Assembly (NCBI RefSeq): GCF_011947285.1
Contig: NZ_JAAOZT010000006.1
Coordinates: forward strand, 124,001 to 188,000
Direction of reading: 5' to 3'
Length of the DNA stretch: 64,000 nt
Source of the DNA: Glaciimonas immobilis
GTDB taxonomy: Bacteria; Pseudomonadota; Gammaproteobacteria; Burkholderiales; Burkholderiaceae_D
Each line of letters begins with the position of its first letter. The first letter of the stretch is position 1. The position numbers and the translations under genes are program-made. Positions 49,130 through 58,015 of the stretch are shown here, in pieces. The notes under the pieces are model-generated. The model worked only from the letters and a program-made list of their open reading frames with translations, ran no database searches and had not been told where the DNA came from.

Positions 49130-49620
49130 TACTGAAACTATTTTGTGCCGCCTTTTACTGGAGAGCCGCTCCCTGAAGATCGCCCGCACCATGCCGGTTT
49201 GCAACACGCCGGCTAAAATGAATCCAACTAAAAATTTCCGATAGATCACGATACTTGTTTGCAGCGCAATGCAAAGTTATCCACGCCGCAGCTTTGCACG
49301 GTCCTTGAAAGAGGACTGGTACTAACGCCGTATGATGGTGATTACAGTACAACCAGCCGCGAGGACCGTACGAAAACCCCGATTTATTATCTTAAAATCA
49401 TTCTCTTATTGTGGAGAGATAGGCAATTCCGAATAAAATACGCTAGGCGTTAAGTGCGCCGCGATTTGTATTTTTCGTTTTTTATAAAAATTATTTTTCC
49501 CCAATTTAATTGGGCTTGTTCTAACGGTTTCCTTACCCTTTACCTGCCCGTGGAGGACATTAAGTCATCATGGGCCATTCGCTCTCCACGCCGCTATTTT
49601 TTGCTAATTTTTAACCGCCA
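49130..49620. other. 491-bp gap between opgH and the adaptor gene
   Basis: No large gene. A TTATCCAC (DnaA-box-like) occurs once at 49277 inside a small TGCAAAG...CTTTGCA hairpin; a single site does not make an origin. GGAGG at 49552 precedes a 14-codon frame, ATG 49570 to TAA 49614, which ends seven bases before the adaptor start and could be a leader peptide. The adaptor's own ATG lacks a visible ribosome site. Confidence 0.5.
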
Positions 49621-51054
49621 ATGATTGTTAATCTGACTAATGTTTCACCTCCGTCGTCCCGTAATGGGCGCCGACTATTTCGTCGAAGCAGCCTCGTCGC
49701 AGCGGTGGCGCTAGCGGTTGTATTAAGCGCGGGCGTTGTTTTAGCGCAAGTCTTGCACCAACCGAAGTTGGCGCCGACTATAGCGCCTCAAGCGCCGATG
49801 GGACCTCCTGCGCCGATTAAATTTGATACAGTCACCATCCAGCGCGGCGACATCCAACAGATCGTCGAAGCCGCAGGAAAACTGCAATTATATAAATATG
49901 CCGATGCAAATGCGCAGGTGATTGGTCAGATCAAAGACGTACTCGTCAGCGTGGGAGATACGGTACAAATGGGTAAGTTGTTGGTTGAAATTACACCAAC
50001 TTTACAGCCTGCAAAGGCAGAAACCAATCGGGCGCAAATGGCGCGGCTGCAGGCCGAGCTAGCAGATCAGCGTGCGCAGATGGACTTTGCCGAGTTGCAA
50101 TTCAAGCGCCAGACGCAATTAAAGGCGCAAAATGCCACCCGAGAAGAGTCCTTCGAGTCCAGTCGCATGAGCATGTCATCGGCCAGTGCTCGGGTAGACG
50201 CCATCAATGCGCAAATTCGTCAAGTGGAGGCCACGCTCAAACTGGATGAGGATAGCCGGCAGCACACGCAAGTAGTGGCACCAATATCTGGTACCGTGGT
50301 CGCATTGAATGCACGTCCGGGCCAAATGGTCGGTGCTCCGGCCCCGGCAGTAGCGTTGATGCGTATTGCCGACCTGACTAAAATGACCGTCCAGGCGCGG
50401 GTCGCGGAAGTAGATGTCACGCGTTTGCGACGTGGAATGATCGCCAACTTCACGACACCCGGCTATCCCGGCAAGCAGTGGTCGGGCAAGTTGCGTCAGG
50501 TGATCCCGGTTCCGGCGGATGGGACGGGCGAACAAGGCAAGCAAACTTTTTATAATGTTTTGTTTGAAGTCGACAATCCGGAACAGGAACTGATGAGCGG
50601 GATGAGCACGCAAGTTCAGTTCATCGTGTCACAGGCGAAAGCCGCTGTATTATTGCCGATAAAGCTATTAGGCGAGACGGACGATGACGGATTTTATAAT
50701 GCTAATGTGCTGGACGCCGATCAGCAACTGAGCCGCCGTAAGCTCAAAATCGGCATACGCAATCAGCATCAGGTGCAGGTAATTTCCGGTCTGGCGGTGG
50801 GCGATCAATTATTGGTGGGTCCAATACCGGCTGTGTTGCTCAAGCCCAAACAACCGAGCCCCCCAGCGTCACCTGCGGCCAGCACGCTTTTGCCAGCTGC
50901 TCCAACGGTGCCAGCCAATCCAACCGGTACAACGAGTACACCTAAGCAAGGGGCGGCGGCAGCGTCATTTTCAACGCTGGTCGCGCCCTCCAAGGGTACT
51001 GTGCCGGGCGCTGCGCCCTCTGGCGGAGCAAGCGCGGCGTCGATCGTGCATTAA
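49621..51054 (+). CDS. MacA-like periplasmic adaptor (HlyD/RND MFP family)
   Basis: 477 residues. An N-terminal membrane anchor (~23-43) is followed by a barrel-sandwich half (YADANAQVIGQIKDVLVSVGDTVQMG), a coiled-coil hairpin (~130-215, rich in Ala/Gln/Glu), the second half (VVAPISGTVVALNARPGQMV), and beta-barrel and membrane-proximal domains. The last ~65 residues are a low-complexity Pro/Ala/Ser tail. It resembles MacA, which joins the ABC transporter MacB to an outer-membrane channel, but no macB gene is present; the channel gene follows after 11 bp. The start is uncertain because no ribosome site is seen. Confidence 0.85.
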   Translation: MIVNLTNVSPPSSRNGRRLFRRSSLVAAVALAVVLSAGVVLAQVLHQPKLAPTIAPQAPMGPPAPIKFDTVTIQRGDIQQIVEAAGKLQLYKYADANAQVIGQIKDVLVSVGDTVQMGKLLVEITPTLQPAKAETNRAQMARLQAELADQRAQMDFAELQFKRQTQLKAQNATREESFESSRMSMSSASARVDAINAQIRQVEATLKLDEDSRQHTQVVAPISGTVVALNARPGQMVGAPAPAVALMRIADLTKMTVQARVAEVDVTRLRRGMIANFTTPGYPGKQWSGKLRQVIPVPADGTGEQGKQTFYNVLFEVDNPEQELMSGMSTQVQFIVSQAKAAVLLPIKLLGETDDDGFYNANVLDADQQLSRRKLKIGIRNQHQVQVISGLAVGDQLLVGPIPAVLLKPKQPSPPASPAASTLLPAAPTVPANPTGTTSTPKQGAAAASFSTLVAPSKGTVPGAAPSGGASAASIVH

Positions 51055-51065
51055 CGGAACGGACT

Positions 51066-52535
51066 ATGCGTTTTTCAATTTTGGATATGCAACTTTTCTT
51101 ACCCGCCCGGGTGGCGTCGATCGCGCTCGGCCTGTTATGTGCTGGGCTGGCCGGATGCGCGCACAATATTCCGATCTCAGAGCCGCCACCGGCGGTAGAA
51201 ATGCCTGCTGGCTGGGCGCTGAGCGGAAAAGCAGCAGATCAGGAGTGGCCGGATAACGATTGGTGGAATCGCTTCGGTAGCCCCGAACTGACCGAGTTGG
51301 TGAAAGAGGGCCAGGCCAGCAATCTTGAAATTGCGGCGGCGCTCGCGCGCGTGCGACAGGCCGAAGCACAGGCGCGTATTGCAGGTGCGCCATTATTACC
51401 ATCCGCCGAGTTTTCTGCAGGCGGCAACCGGGATTTGCCTCTGGGTAATAACGGTAGCGCGAACACCTCAACCAGCGGCTTGTTACAGATAAGCTACGAA
51501 ATCGACTTTTGGGGAAAAAATAAGGCAAGCCTTGCGGCAGCGGAGGCCTCATTAAAAGCAAACCGTTATGATCGTCAGACCGTTGCACTGACGGTGACGA
51601 GCGGCATTGTGTCAACTTACTTACAGGTATTGTCATTACATGATCGGCTGAATATTTCGCGTGAGAACGTGGCAAATGCAGTCAGAGTACTGGTACTGGT
51701 CGAGGCGCAAAGCAATGCGGGTGCCGCCTCGCCGCTGGATCTTGCGCGGCAGCGTTCCGCAGTCGCGGGGCAGCGGGCCGCGATTCCAGACCTGATGCAA
51801 CAGGAGCGCGAGGCGCAGTCTGCACTGGCGATTTTGCTTGGACGCTCATCGCAAACCTTCAAAGTCGCAGACCACGGCCTCAACACCATCAGTCTGCCTG
51901 ACGTAACGCCTGGGCTGCCATCGGAATTACTCTCTCGGCGCCCAGACATCCGCCGTTCCGAGGCGCAGCTTGCGGCTGCCAATGCGAACGTCGCCGTAGC
52001 CCGGGCGGCGCTGTTTCCCAGTATCCGGCTGACCGGTTCTACAGGTGCACAAAGTAGCGCTTTACTATCATTATTTAACGGCCCGAATTTACTCGCGAAT
52101 GTCGGTGCGTCGCTGGTGGCACCAATTTTTGATGCGGGCTTACTTAAAAATCAACGCGATTTAGCGATCGCCCAAAAGCAGGAGCTGGTGCAGGTTTACC
52201 GCTCTACTGTTATTGCCGCCTTGTCTGAAGTGGATACCGTGCTGGGTCAGATCAGAAGTCTGGACGAGCAACGGACCTTAAAAACGACAGAAATGGAACA
52301 GGCCCGTTTTGCGTTCAATTTGTCAGAAATCCGCTATAAAGTCGGCGCTGAAGATTTGATGACGGTGCTCGACACCCAGCGCGCGTTATCAGACGTGCAA
52401 AATGAGCTTGGCAAGTTAAAGTTGAAGCGTTTGCAAGCTACGGTTTCTTTGTACAAGGCTTTGGGCGGCGGCTGGCAGGAGGATACCAGTCATGGGGCGG
52501 TCGCTGCCAGCCCACCGGTTCTCAGTGGGCCTTGA
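51066..52535 (+). CDS. NodT-family outer-membrane efflux lipoprotein
   Basis: 489 residues. It is a lipoprotein: hydrophobic signal then lipobox LAGC (LGLLCAGLAGCAHN, Cys at ~31). Two TolC-like outer-membrane efflux repeats are visible: WWNRFGSPELTELV and LARVRQAEAQARIAGAPLLP at the front, and SRRPDIRRSEAQLAAANANVAVARAA in the middle. It forms a trimeric channel across the outer membrane. It lies 11 bp after the adaptor gene with GGAACGGAC ahead of its ATG, so they are one operon. Confidence 0.93.
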   Translation: MRFSILDMQLFLPARVASIALGLLCAGLAGCAHNIPISEPPPAVEMPAGWALSGKAADQEWPDNDWWNRFGSPELTELVKEGQASNLEIAAALARVRQAEAQARIAGAPLLPSAEFSAGGNRDLPLGNNGSANTSTSGLLQISYEIDFWGKNKASLAAAEASLKANRYDRQTVALTVTSGIVSTYLQVLSLHDRLNISRENVANAVRVLVLVEAQSNAGAASPLDLARQRSAVAGQRAAIPDLMQQEREAQSALAILLGRSSQTFKVADHGLNTISLPDVTPGLPSELLSRRPDIRRSEAQLAAANANVAVARAALFPSIRLTGSTGAQSSALLSLFNGPNLLANVGASLVAPIFDAGLLKNQRDLAIAQKQELVQVYRSTVIAALSEVDTVLGQIRSLDEQRTLKTTEMEQARFAFNLSEIRYKVGAEDLMTVLDTQRALSDVQNELGKLKLKRLQATVSLYKALGGGWQEDTSHGAVAASPPVLSGP

Positions 52536-52754
52536 TCCCGGGCGGTTTCCGGTTTTTTGCTGTTGATAGCGCGCTTGTGTAATTTTTAATGATTTTGCTG
52601 ACGAAGCGCAAATAGACGATGATTAAATAGCGGCGCAGCATCGAATGCTGGAAGCTCATCGTGCGATGAGTAGGCACGAAGGCCCCATTTTGAGCGCGCA
52701 ACTGTACCTCACTCGCAGGCGGCCGTTCGACTTGCCAGTTGTCAGCTGCAGTCT

Positions 52755-53729
52755 TCACACCGCCATGGGCGCGGTGAGTGGCGCATGATGCTGGTAATCC
52801 TCCAGAGAAAAATCACCCGGTTCAATTTTCTCCAGCCATTCCGGTTCGTACTTCCCGGTTTGTGAGAATGCGGGAATGCGGTCCGATATCACCAGCCGCG
52901 GAGCAGGGTAAGGAGTCCGCTGAAGTTGTTCCTCCAGCATGGGGAGATGATTTTCGTAAATATGTGCGTCGCCAATAAAATACGTAAACCAGCGCGGCGT
53001 ATAACCGGTCAATCTTGCGACCAGATGTAACAACGCCGCACCTTCAGCCAGATTGAAAGGCGTACCTAAACCGATGTCGTTGCTGCGTATATACAGGCAT
53101 AACGAGATTTCTTTGGTCGACGCATTTGGCAAAAATTGGTACAGTAAATGACACGCAGGAAGAGCAATTGCATCCAGATCTGCACAATTCCAGCCGTGAA
53201 ATAAAATACGACGACTGCCCGGATTTTGTATTATGGTGTCAAGACATTCACGTAATTGATCGATTGCTTTATACAGCAGCACCTTTTCTTTACCCGCATC
53301 TTCAAAGGTGGATATCAGACGAAATCCTCGTGCTTGTGCATCCGCGATTTGCGCAGCGTGACTGGTCTCTATGGCTTTATAGGCAGGCCACGCCCGCCAC
53401 TGGACGCCGTAGACCGGCCCCAGATCATCCTCGCCGAGTCGATACGGATTGGCCAGCCACGCAGCATTTTCGTTGGCATTTTGATCCCATACTTTACATC
53501 CCAAAGCCCGAAAATCAGCAGCGCTCCGAGACGCCCTCAAAAATCCTGTCAACTCGCCAACAACAGATTTGAACGCAAGCTTCTTAGTGGTCACGCCCGG
53601 AAACCCTTCTTTTTGCAGATCAAAGCGCATCATTGCGCCTGGCATGCTTAAGGTTCTGATACCAGTGCGATTTTCTTGCCAGCTTCCGTTGTCCAAAACC
53701 ATCCGTACGAGGTCGAGATACTGCTTCAT
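52755..53729 (-). CDS. thyA: Thymidylate synthase
   Basis: 324 residues, about 60 longer than E. coli ThyA; the length sits in the middle insertion typical of some bacteria. The catalytic Cys is ~193 in [11 protein letters not shown]. Substrate motifs are [11 protein letters not shown] near the N-terminus, [34 protein letters not shown] and GDAHIYENH. It methylates dUMP to dTMP using methylene-tetrahydrofolate. A 78-codon frame overlaps its stop by GTGA on the minus strand (52522-52758) but shows no known domain, and I did not call it. Confidence 0.95.
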   Translation of the reverse strand: MKQYLDLVRMVLDNGSWQENRTGIRTLSMPGAMMRFDLQKEGFPGVTTKKLAFKSVVGELTGFLRASRSAADFRALGCKVWDQNANENAAWLANPYRLGEDDLGPVYGVQWRAWPAYKAIETSHAAQIADAQARGFRLISTFEDAGKEKVLLYKAIDQLRECLDTIIQNPGSRRILFHGWNCADLDAIALPACHLLYQFLPNASTKEISLCLYIRSNDIGLGTPFNLAEGAALLHLVARLTGYTPRWFTYFIGDAHIYENHLPMLEEQLQRTPYPAPRLVISDRIPAFSQTGKYEPEWLEKIEPGDFSLEDYQHHAPLTAPMAV

Positions 53730-54282
53730 TTAATTTATTCTCCGGCTTACCATGCGGCGAAAAATGCCGCGCAGGGTTTATTTTATGCGATCGCCAAGTA
53801 TAGCGAAAGACCGGTGCTGTCGCTGCCAATATCGGTTTTGATTGCGCACCAAGGCCAAGTTTTAAGGTATTTGACAGTGCGCTCATTTATAATTGAGCTT
53901 ATCCAATAATCCTTTTTCGATAACCCTCAACCAATCCAGCTTGGTTGAGGGTTACCCGCAGTCCAGAAATCTGCCCGCCGAAATCCCGCGTCTATACTGG
54001 CATGACGGTCATTGTTACAAAACAATGCAGGAAAACATGAACTTTTTAAGATTTATCTGCATCCAACCCGGAGTCTTTTGATCCAGCAATATTTTTGTTT
54101 ATAAAATTGGCTCTAGCAATGTGACAACCCTAGTGAAACCAAACCTGTGACACGAGGCATGCAATACATACTGTAATGTTTGTTGGGCAGCGGGTGATTG
54201 GGAAGATCTGGTTTAATTATTTTTAATCCGTGCGTCATGGCATACGTAAAGCGTATAGTACGTACTACCTTCAGGAGATATT
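53730..54282. other. 553-bp gap between thyA and the bactofilin gene
   Basis: No recognisable gene. It contains the long hairpin at 53921-53954, listed separately. The direct upstream region of the bactofilin has TCAGGAGATATT as ribosome site and a TACGTAAAGCGTATAGTACGTA dyad-like run (around 54243) that may be promoter or operator. Confidence 0.5.
53921..53954. other. Perfect 14-bp stem hairpin
   Basis: TAACCCTCAACCAA, loop TCCAGC, TTGGTTGAGGGTTA. Neither side has a T-run, so an intrinsic terminator is unlikely in its usual form. It lies ~190 bp upstream of thyA and ~330 bp upstream of the bactofilin gene. Confidence 0.75.
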
Positions 54283-54834
54283 ATGCTTCGTTCAGAAACG
54301 CTTTTTGGTAAGCGCGAAACACCAACACCCACTTCCCCGCTTTCCGCGACTAACAATCTGTCGTCGAACTCCTCATCAAGCTTTCCAAAGCCGGGTAGTC
54401 AACTTTCTTCTCAAGGTAGTTCTTCGCTTGCTTCGCACCCAGCTAGTGCGTCAAGCGTGAGCGAAGGCGGCAGCAAGCTGATTGTGGGTCCGAATATTAA
54501 GCTTAAAGGCGTTGAAATTACCGATTGCGACACATTGGTTGTCGAAGGTCGGGTTGAAGCGACAATGAATTCCCGGGTAATTCATATCGCTGAAAAAGGT
54601 GCCTTTAAGGGATCTGCTGAAATCGAAATAGCTGAAATCCATGGCGAATTCGACGGCGATCTGACCGTGCGCGAAAAACTGGTTATTTACGCGACAGGTA
54701 AAGTTTCTGGCAAAATTCGTTACGGTAAAGTCGTCATCGAAGAAGGCGGTCAGTTAATCGGCGAAGTGCAGGTCGGAACGGGTCCTGCCAAGCTCGCAAC
54801 TCCACCGGTAGCGATTGCCGCTAGCAGCATTTAA
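54283..54834 (+). CDS. Bactofilin (polymer-forming cytoskeletal protein)
   Basis: 183 residues. The first ~60 are low-complexity Ser/Pro/Asn-rich. The bactofilin (DUF583) beta-helix is ~65-165: KLIVGPNIKLKGVEITDC, then regular ~17-residue strands (VEGRVEATMNSRVIHI, GEFDGDLTVREKLVIYATG, GKVVIEEGGQLIGEV). Bactofilins form nucleotide-free filaments at the membrane and affect shape, stalks or polarity. The gene stands alone between thyA and purU. The ATG has TCAGGAG ahead. Confidence 0.92.
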   Translation: MLRSETLFGKRETPTPTSPLSATNNLSSNSSSSFPKPGSQLSSQGSSSLASHPASASSVSEGGSKLIVGPNIKLKGVEITDCDTLVVEGRVEATMNSRVIHIAEKGAFKGSAEIEIAEIHGEFDGDLTVREKLVIYATGKVSGKIRYGKVVIEEGGQLIGEVQVGTGPAKLATPPVAIAASSI

Positions 54835-55307
54835 TATCATTTTGGTAGCGCCTGGCGGTATGCGACGTTGATAATTGTTTATGCATGTTGCATGAGTGAT
54901 CGCGGCCACACAAATGTAGAGGTTTGCGAGATTGGTGCTACCTCAATGTGAGGCCTTGGCGTCGGAAGACGTCGATAACGTTTTTGAAAATCACTTGATC
55001 TTGATGATAATGTAAATCATGTGAAAAGCGCCCTTGCGTAGCGGGACATCCATCGGTAGTTTTCCAACAATTGTTATCAGCTCTTCTTTTCGTTGCATTC
55101 TTGTTTCGTTGCATTCATTGGATGCACCGTGCAGTCATAGATTTTGTGGCAATATCGCTCCCCGTTTTAGGCATCAAGTGACACCCGGGCAATCGTTAAA
55201 GTTTGCTCGGGTTTTGTTTGTCTGGCGCAAGCGTGCGACAATGGCATTTTTCGCCTCGGCTCCAGGTAATCGTAGTGCGATGGCTAACATACCAACAAAA
55301 ATAAACC
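54835..55307. other. 473-bp gap between bactofilin and purU; possible small RNA
   Basis: TTGAAA (near 54984) and GATAAT, 16 bp apart, can be read as a promoter, and a terminator-like hairpin ends at 55211, so a transcript of about 200 nt is possible. Inside are two copies of TTTCGTTGCATTC (55088 and 55104) and a TGCATTC/GGATGCA hairpin. It does not match 6S RNA or any RNA family I can recall. The plus-strand frame 55034-55348 has no support. Confidence 0.35.
55184..55216 (+). terminator. Terminator-like hairpin upstream of purU
   Basis: CCCGGGCAA pairs with TTGCTCGGG (one G-T pair), with a ten-base loop, followed by TTTTGTTTG. It is about 90 bp before the purU ATG. It could end a bactofilin transcript, a small RNA, or attenuate purU. 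Confidence 0.6.
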
Positions 55308-56177
55308 ATGAGCTATCCAGAATACATTCTCACCTTATCCTGCATTGATCAACGCGGCATCGTTCATCGGGTATCCGGATTCCTCGCAGAATATGGCTGC
55401 AATATCATCGATTCTGCGCAATTTGGCGATGCGCAATCGAACTTATTCTTTATGCGCGTGCATTTTTCGTCAGAAAATCCAACGCTTGCAGATGAGGTAT
55501 TGCGCGTTGCTTTTGCTGCCTTGGCGACCAGCATGCAAATGACATGGCAACTCAATGACGCGGCCAAGAAGCCGCGCATGTTGCTAATGGTGTCCAAGAT
55601 AGGTCATTGTCTCAACGATTTGCTGTTCCGCTACAAAAGCGGATTGCTAGAAGTAGAAATTCCCGCCATTGTTTCGAATCACACCGATTTTTATCAGTTG
55701 GCAGCCAGTTACAATATTCCTTTCCATCACTTGCCGTTAGCAAATGGTGCATCTAGCGAGGCTAAACTGTCGCAAGAAAAGCGCATTCTGGAGCTGGTGG
55801 AAACAAATAACGTCGATCTGGTAGTGCTGGCGCGATACATGCAGATTTTGTCGCCTGCGTTGTGCATCGCCTTGAAAGGGCGTGCGATTAATATTCATCA
55901 TTCTTTTCTACCCAGTTTTAAAGGTGCAAGGCCGTATTATCAGGCGCACGACAGAGGAGTCAAACTCATCGGCGCCACGGCGCATTTTGTCACCGGGGAT
56001 TTAGATGAAGGGCCTATTATCGAGCAGGATGTGGCGCGCGTCGATCATGCGATGGCGCCTGACACGTTGACGGCGATTGGGCGAGACGTCGAGTCGGTCG
56101 TGTTAGCACGTGCGGTAAAGTGGTTTGTTGAACATCGTATTTTGCTCAATGGTAACAAAACCGTCGTATTCAGATAA
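55308..56177 (+). CDS. purU: Formyltetrahydrofolate deformylase
   Basis: 289 residues. An N-terminal ACT domain (~1-80, LTLSCIDQRGIVHRVSGFLAE) senses amino acids (Met/Gly in E. coli). The formyltransferase-fold domain has VLARYMQILSPALC, INIHHSFLPSFKGARPY (catalytic His), GATAHFVTGDLDEGPII (catalytic Asp). It hydrolyses 10-formyl-THF to formate and THF and so balances one-carbon units. It is convergent with the copper genes. Confidence 0.95.
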   Translation: MSYPEYILTLSCIDQRGIVHRVSGFLAEYGCNIIDSAQFGDAQSNLFFMRVHFSSENPTLADEVLRVAFAALATSMQMTWQLNDAAKKPRMLLMVSKIGHCLNDLLFRYKSGLLEVEIPAIVSNHTDFYQLAASYNIPFHHLPLANGASSEAKLSQEKRILELVETNNVDLVVLARYMQILSPALCIALKGRAINIHHSFLPSFKGARPYYQAHDRGVKLIGATAHFVTGDLDEGPIIEQDVARVDHAMAPDTLTAIGRDVESVVLARAVKWFVEHRILLNGNKTVVFR

Positions 56178-56312
56178 CGCTGGCCGCTAAAGTCGTTCTG
56201 TTCGGATACTATTCTTCTTGCTTTGCGCCGTTTTGGTTATAAATCACGCGTTGCTGCATTAGCGCGGACTCGCGAGGAGCCCAACTGTAAAGACTGAATG
56301 TAAATTCATTAA

Positions 56313-56337
56313 AACGGAAGCAGAATCTGCTTCCGTT
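56313..56337. terminator. Bidirectional terminator between purU and the CusF-like gene
   Basis: AACGGAAGCAGA, one central base, TCTGCTTCCGTT; A-run before and TATAGTTTT after. It is a perfect 12-bp arm hairpin in a convergent gap, good for both strands. Confidence 0.88.
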
Positions 56338-56343
56338 ATAGTT

Positions 56344-56712
56344 TTAGGAATTCATCTCTAAACTCACGATGGTTAGTGCGCCGTTACGTTTGCCAATCGA
56401 AAAGTTTACCGCATCGCCCGCATTAAACTCCTTGAGCATTTCCTGATCGCTGACGTTGAATGACATCGTCATTGCCGGCATTCCAAAATTCGGAATTTGG
56501 TCATGCTTTATCGTAATAGTGTTGACCAGAGGATTAACGGTGATAATTTGCCCGTACACCAGCGGTAATGCATAATTGTCGTTCGGCTGACTCAGTTCTA
56601 CGTTCCTGGCCGATCCACCTAACGTGTTGGCCGCCATACTCGTCAATGGCACTCCCACCAACAACGTGAACGTGATCACTATAAAGTTGCTCAATATATA
56701 CAGATGACTCAT
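56344..56712 (-). CDS. CusF-like periplasmic copper-binding protein
   Basis: 122 residues. A hydrophobic N-terminus acts as signal peptide (ends TSMAAN). The rest is a small beta-barrel with GQIITVNPLVNTITIKHDQI and PNFGMPAMTMSFNV, the CusF metal site with its Met residues and the His in the IKH segment. CusF carries Cu(I)/Ag(I) in the periplasm, normally to a CusCBA efflux pump. No cusCBA lies here, so it may serve CopA or periplasmic buffering. It is the last gene on this strand after DUF411, separated by 390 bp. Confidence 0.85.
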   Translation of the reverse strand: MSHLYILSNFIVITFTLLVGVPLTSMAANTLGGSARNVELSQPNDNYALPLVYGQIITVNPLVNTITIKHDQIPNFGMPAMTMSFNVSDQEMLKEFNAGDAVNFSIGKRNGALTIVSLEMNS

Positions 56713-57105
56713 CGGTAATTATCCTTTTCTGTAAGAAGGTGCTGGCGGTTTCGGGCGATATGATGTGCAGCAGAATTTCTTCGGCTGGGAAAAAATATTG
56801 CATTCGATATTGAAGTACTAAAACATCGAAATTGATCTATCGAGCATGCCGTTTAGCTACGATCGTCATTATTGCCTTTCGCGACACTTTGACCATCGTC
56901 GGCGATTGCGTATCAACATCATAGTGGTTTTACAGGTGGTTACGACTTGCGGAAAATCGCAGGTGGTTAGCAGCGCCGGGCAGGTCCGGTTATGGTTATC
57001 ACCTTAGTGTTTCATGTGATGATGCGTGAATTGTCGTATTTATAACAGGCGATGGCGTGGTGACCTTTTGTACCCTGAACAGGCCAGCGTTAGGCCGGGC
57101 CGCGA
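56713..57105. other. 393-bp gap between the CusF-like gene and the DUF411 gene
   Basis: Both genes are on the minus strand. No gene or CueR-like dyad was recognised. The gap is long for one operon, so the CusF-like gene may have its own promoter. Confidence 0.5.
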
Positions 57106-57558
57106 TTAATCGCCTTTGTAATGATGATACACAGAAGACGATCCATCGCCGTTTACCAGTAATACGTCATAAGCCATTTTGTGCGGTCCCTCCATGCCCG
57201 GCGAACCCATTACCATGCCCGGAACCGCGAGTCCTATCGCTTTAGGCTGCTCTTTCAGCAAGCGCTGAATATCTTGGGCAGGAACATGGCCCTCGATGGT
57301 ATAGCCGCCGATGGTCGCGGTATGGCATGAACCCAGCGCCTCTGGCATGTGCCACTTTTTTCGATACACAGACGTGTCGGTGACATTATTCGCATTGACC
57401 GAGAATCCATTACTTTCCAGGTTTTTAATCCATTCGGTACAACATCCACAATTGGGATCTTTGTAAACGTCGATGACGGGCTTTGCTGCAAAAACAGCGG
57501 CATTAAAAGTTAGCAACAGTATGAGTACGGCTAGCGATTTAAAGCGACGGCGAAGCAT
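57106..57558 (-). CDS. DUF411 protein, probable periplasmic copper-binding protein
   Basis: 150 residues with a signal peptide (1-24, cleavage near AVFA). The mature part begins PVIDVYKDPNCGCCTEWI; the CxCC cluster is the DUF411 mark and likely binds metal. A later SCHTATIGGYTIEGHVPAQDI and PGMVMGSPGME segment also has Cys, His and Met. Members are found in copper-resistance clusters, but their exact role is unproven. The ATG is one base after the cueR stop, so it is co-translated with cueR. Confidence 0.9.
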   Translation of the reverse strand: MLRRRFKSLAVLILLLTFNAAVFAAKPVIDVYKDPNCGCCTEWIKNLESNGFSVNANNVTDTSVYRKKWHMPEALGSCHTATIGGYTIEGHVPAQDIQRLLKEQPKAIGLAVPGMVMGSPGMEGPHKMAYDVLLVNGDGSSSVYHHYKGD

Positions 57559-57559
57559 A

Positions 57560-58015
57560 TTAATTTCCTTGATTAAGATTTTTCTGATGTATCAGGCCAT
57601 GTTCTTGCATAATGCCCTGTGCCAGTCCGTCCAGAATCGGGCACGCAGGACGGGAGTCGCCATGACAGTTATTCGCTAAACGCTCCAGTGTGGATTTCAT
57701 TGCTTGCAGTTCACTGATCTTTGTATCAAGTTCGCGTAAGTGTTCCCGCGCCAATTGTTTGACTTTACTGCTGGGCCGGGACTGGTCGAGCCACAACCCG
57801 ATAAGCGCAGTGATTTGTTTCATGGAAAATCCCAACACGCGGCCTTGGCGAATAAAGCGCAGCAAATGTACATCGCGTTCGCTGTAGGTACGATACCCGG
57901 CGTCCGTACGGATCGCTGCGGGTATCAGACCGGTTTCTTCGTAATGGCGAATCATTTTGGCAGAGACACCCGATGCTTCGGCAGCGCCTCCGATAGTCAT
58001 GCGATCAGTTTGCAT
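57560..58015 (-). CDS. cueR: CueR, Cu(I)-responsive MerR-family activator
   Basis: 151 residues. DNA-binding helix-turn-helix: [26 protein letters not shown]; a coiled dimerisation helix spans ~80-115. Cu(I) ligands are Cys117 and Cys125 ([10 protein letters not shown]-x7-C), the standard copper spacing. The start at 58015 overlaps the copA stop by 11 bp and has GAAGG ahead; Met6 at 58000 is an alternative. It should act on the two promoters near 60650-60740, and since it lies downstream of copA, it would be induced by its own action. Confidence 0.93.
   Translation of the reverse strand: MQTDRMTIGGAAEASGVSAKMIRHYEETGLIPAAIRTDAGYRTYSERDVHLLRFIRQGRVLGFSMKQITALIGLWLDQSRPSSKVKQLAREHLRELDTKISELQAMKSTLERLANNCHGDSRPACPILDGLAQGIMQEHGLIHQKNLNQGN

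Noticed and set aside
49277-49284. DnaA-box-like TTATCCAC
   Set aside because: A single site, with no dnaA/dnaN or AT-rich box cluster near it; not an origin.
52522-52758. 78-codon minus-strand frame overlapping the thyA stop by GTGA
   Set aside because: Coupling-like overlap is suggestive, but there is no recognisable domain, its start is GTG, and it lies in a convergent gap; chance is more likely.
55015-55216. 6S RNA
   Set aside because: The size is right and the neighbour is a folate gene, but the closing stem and central bubble of 6S could not be drawn.
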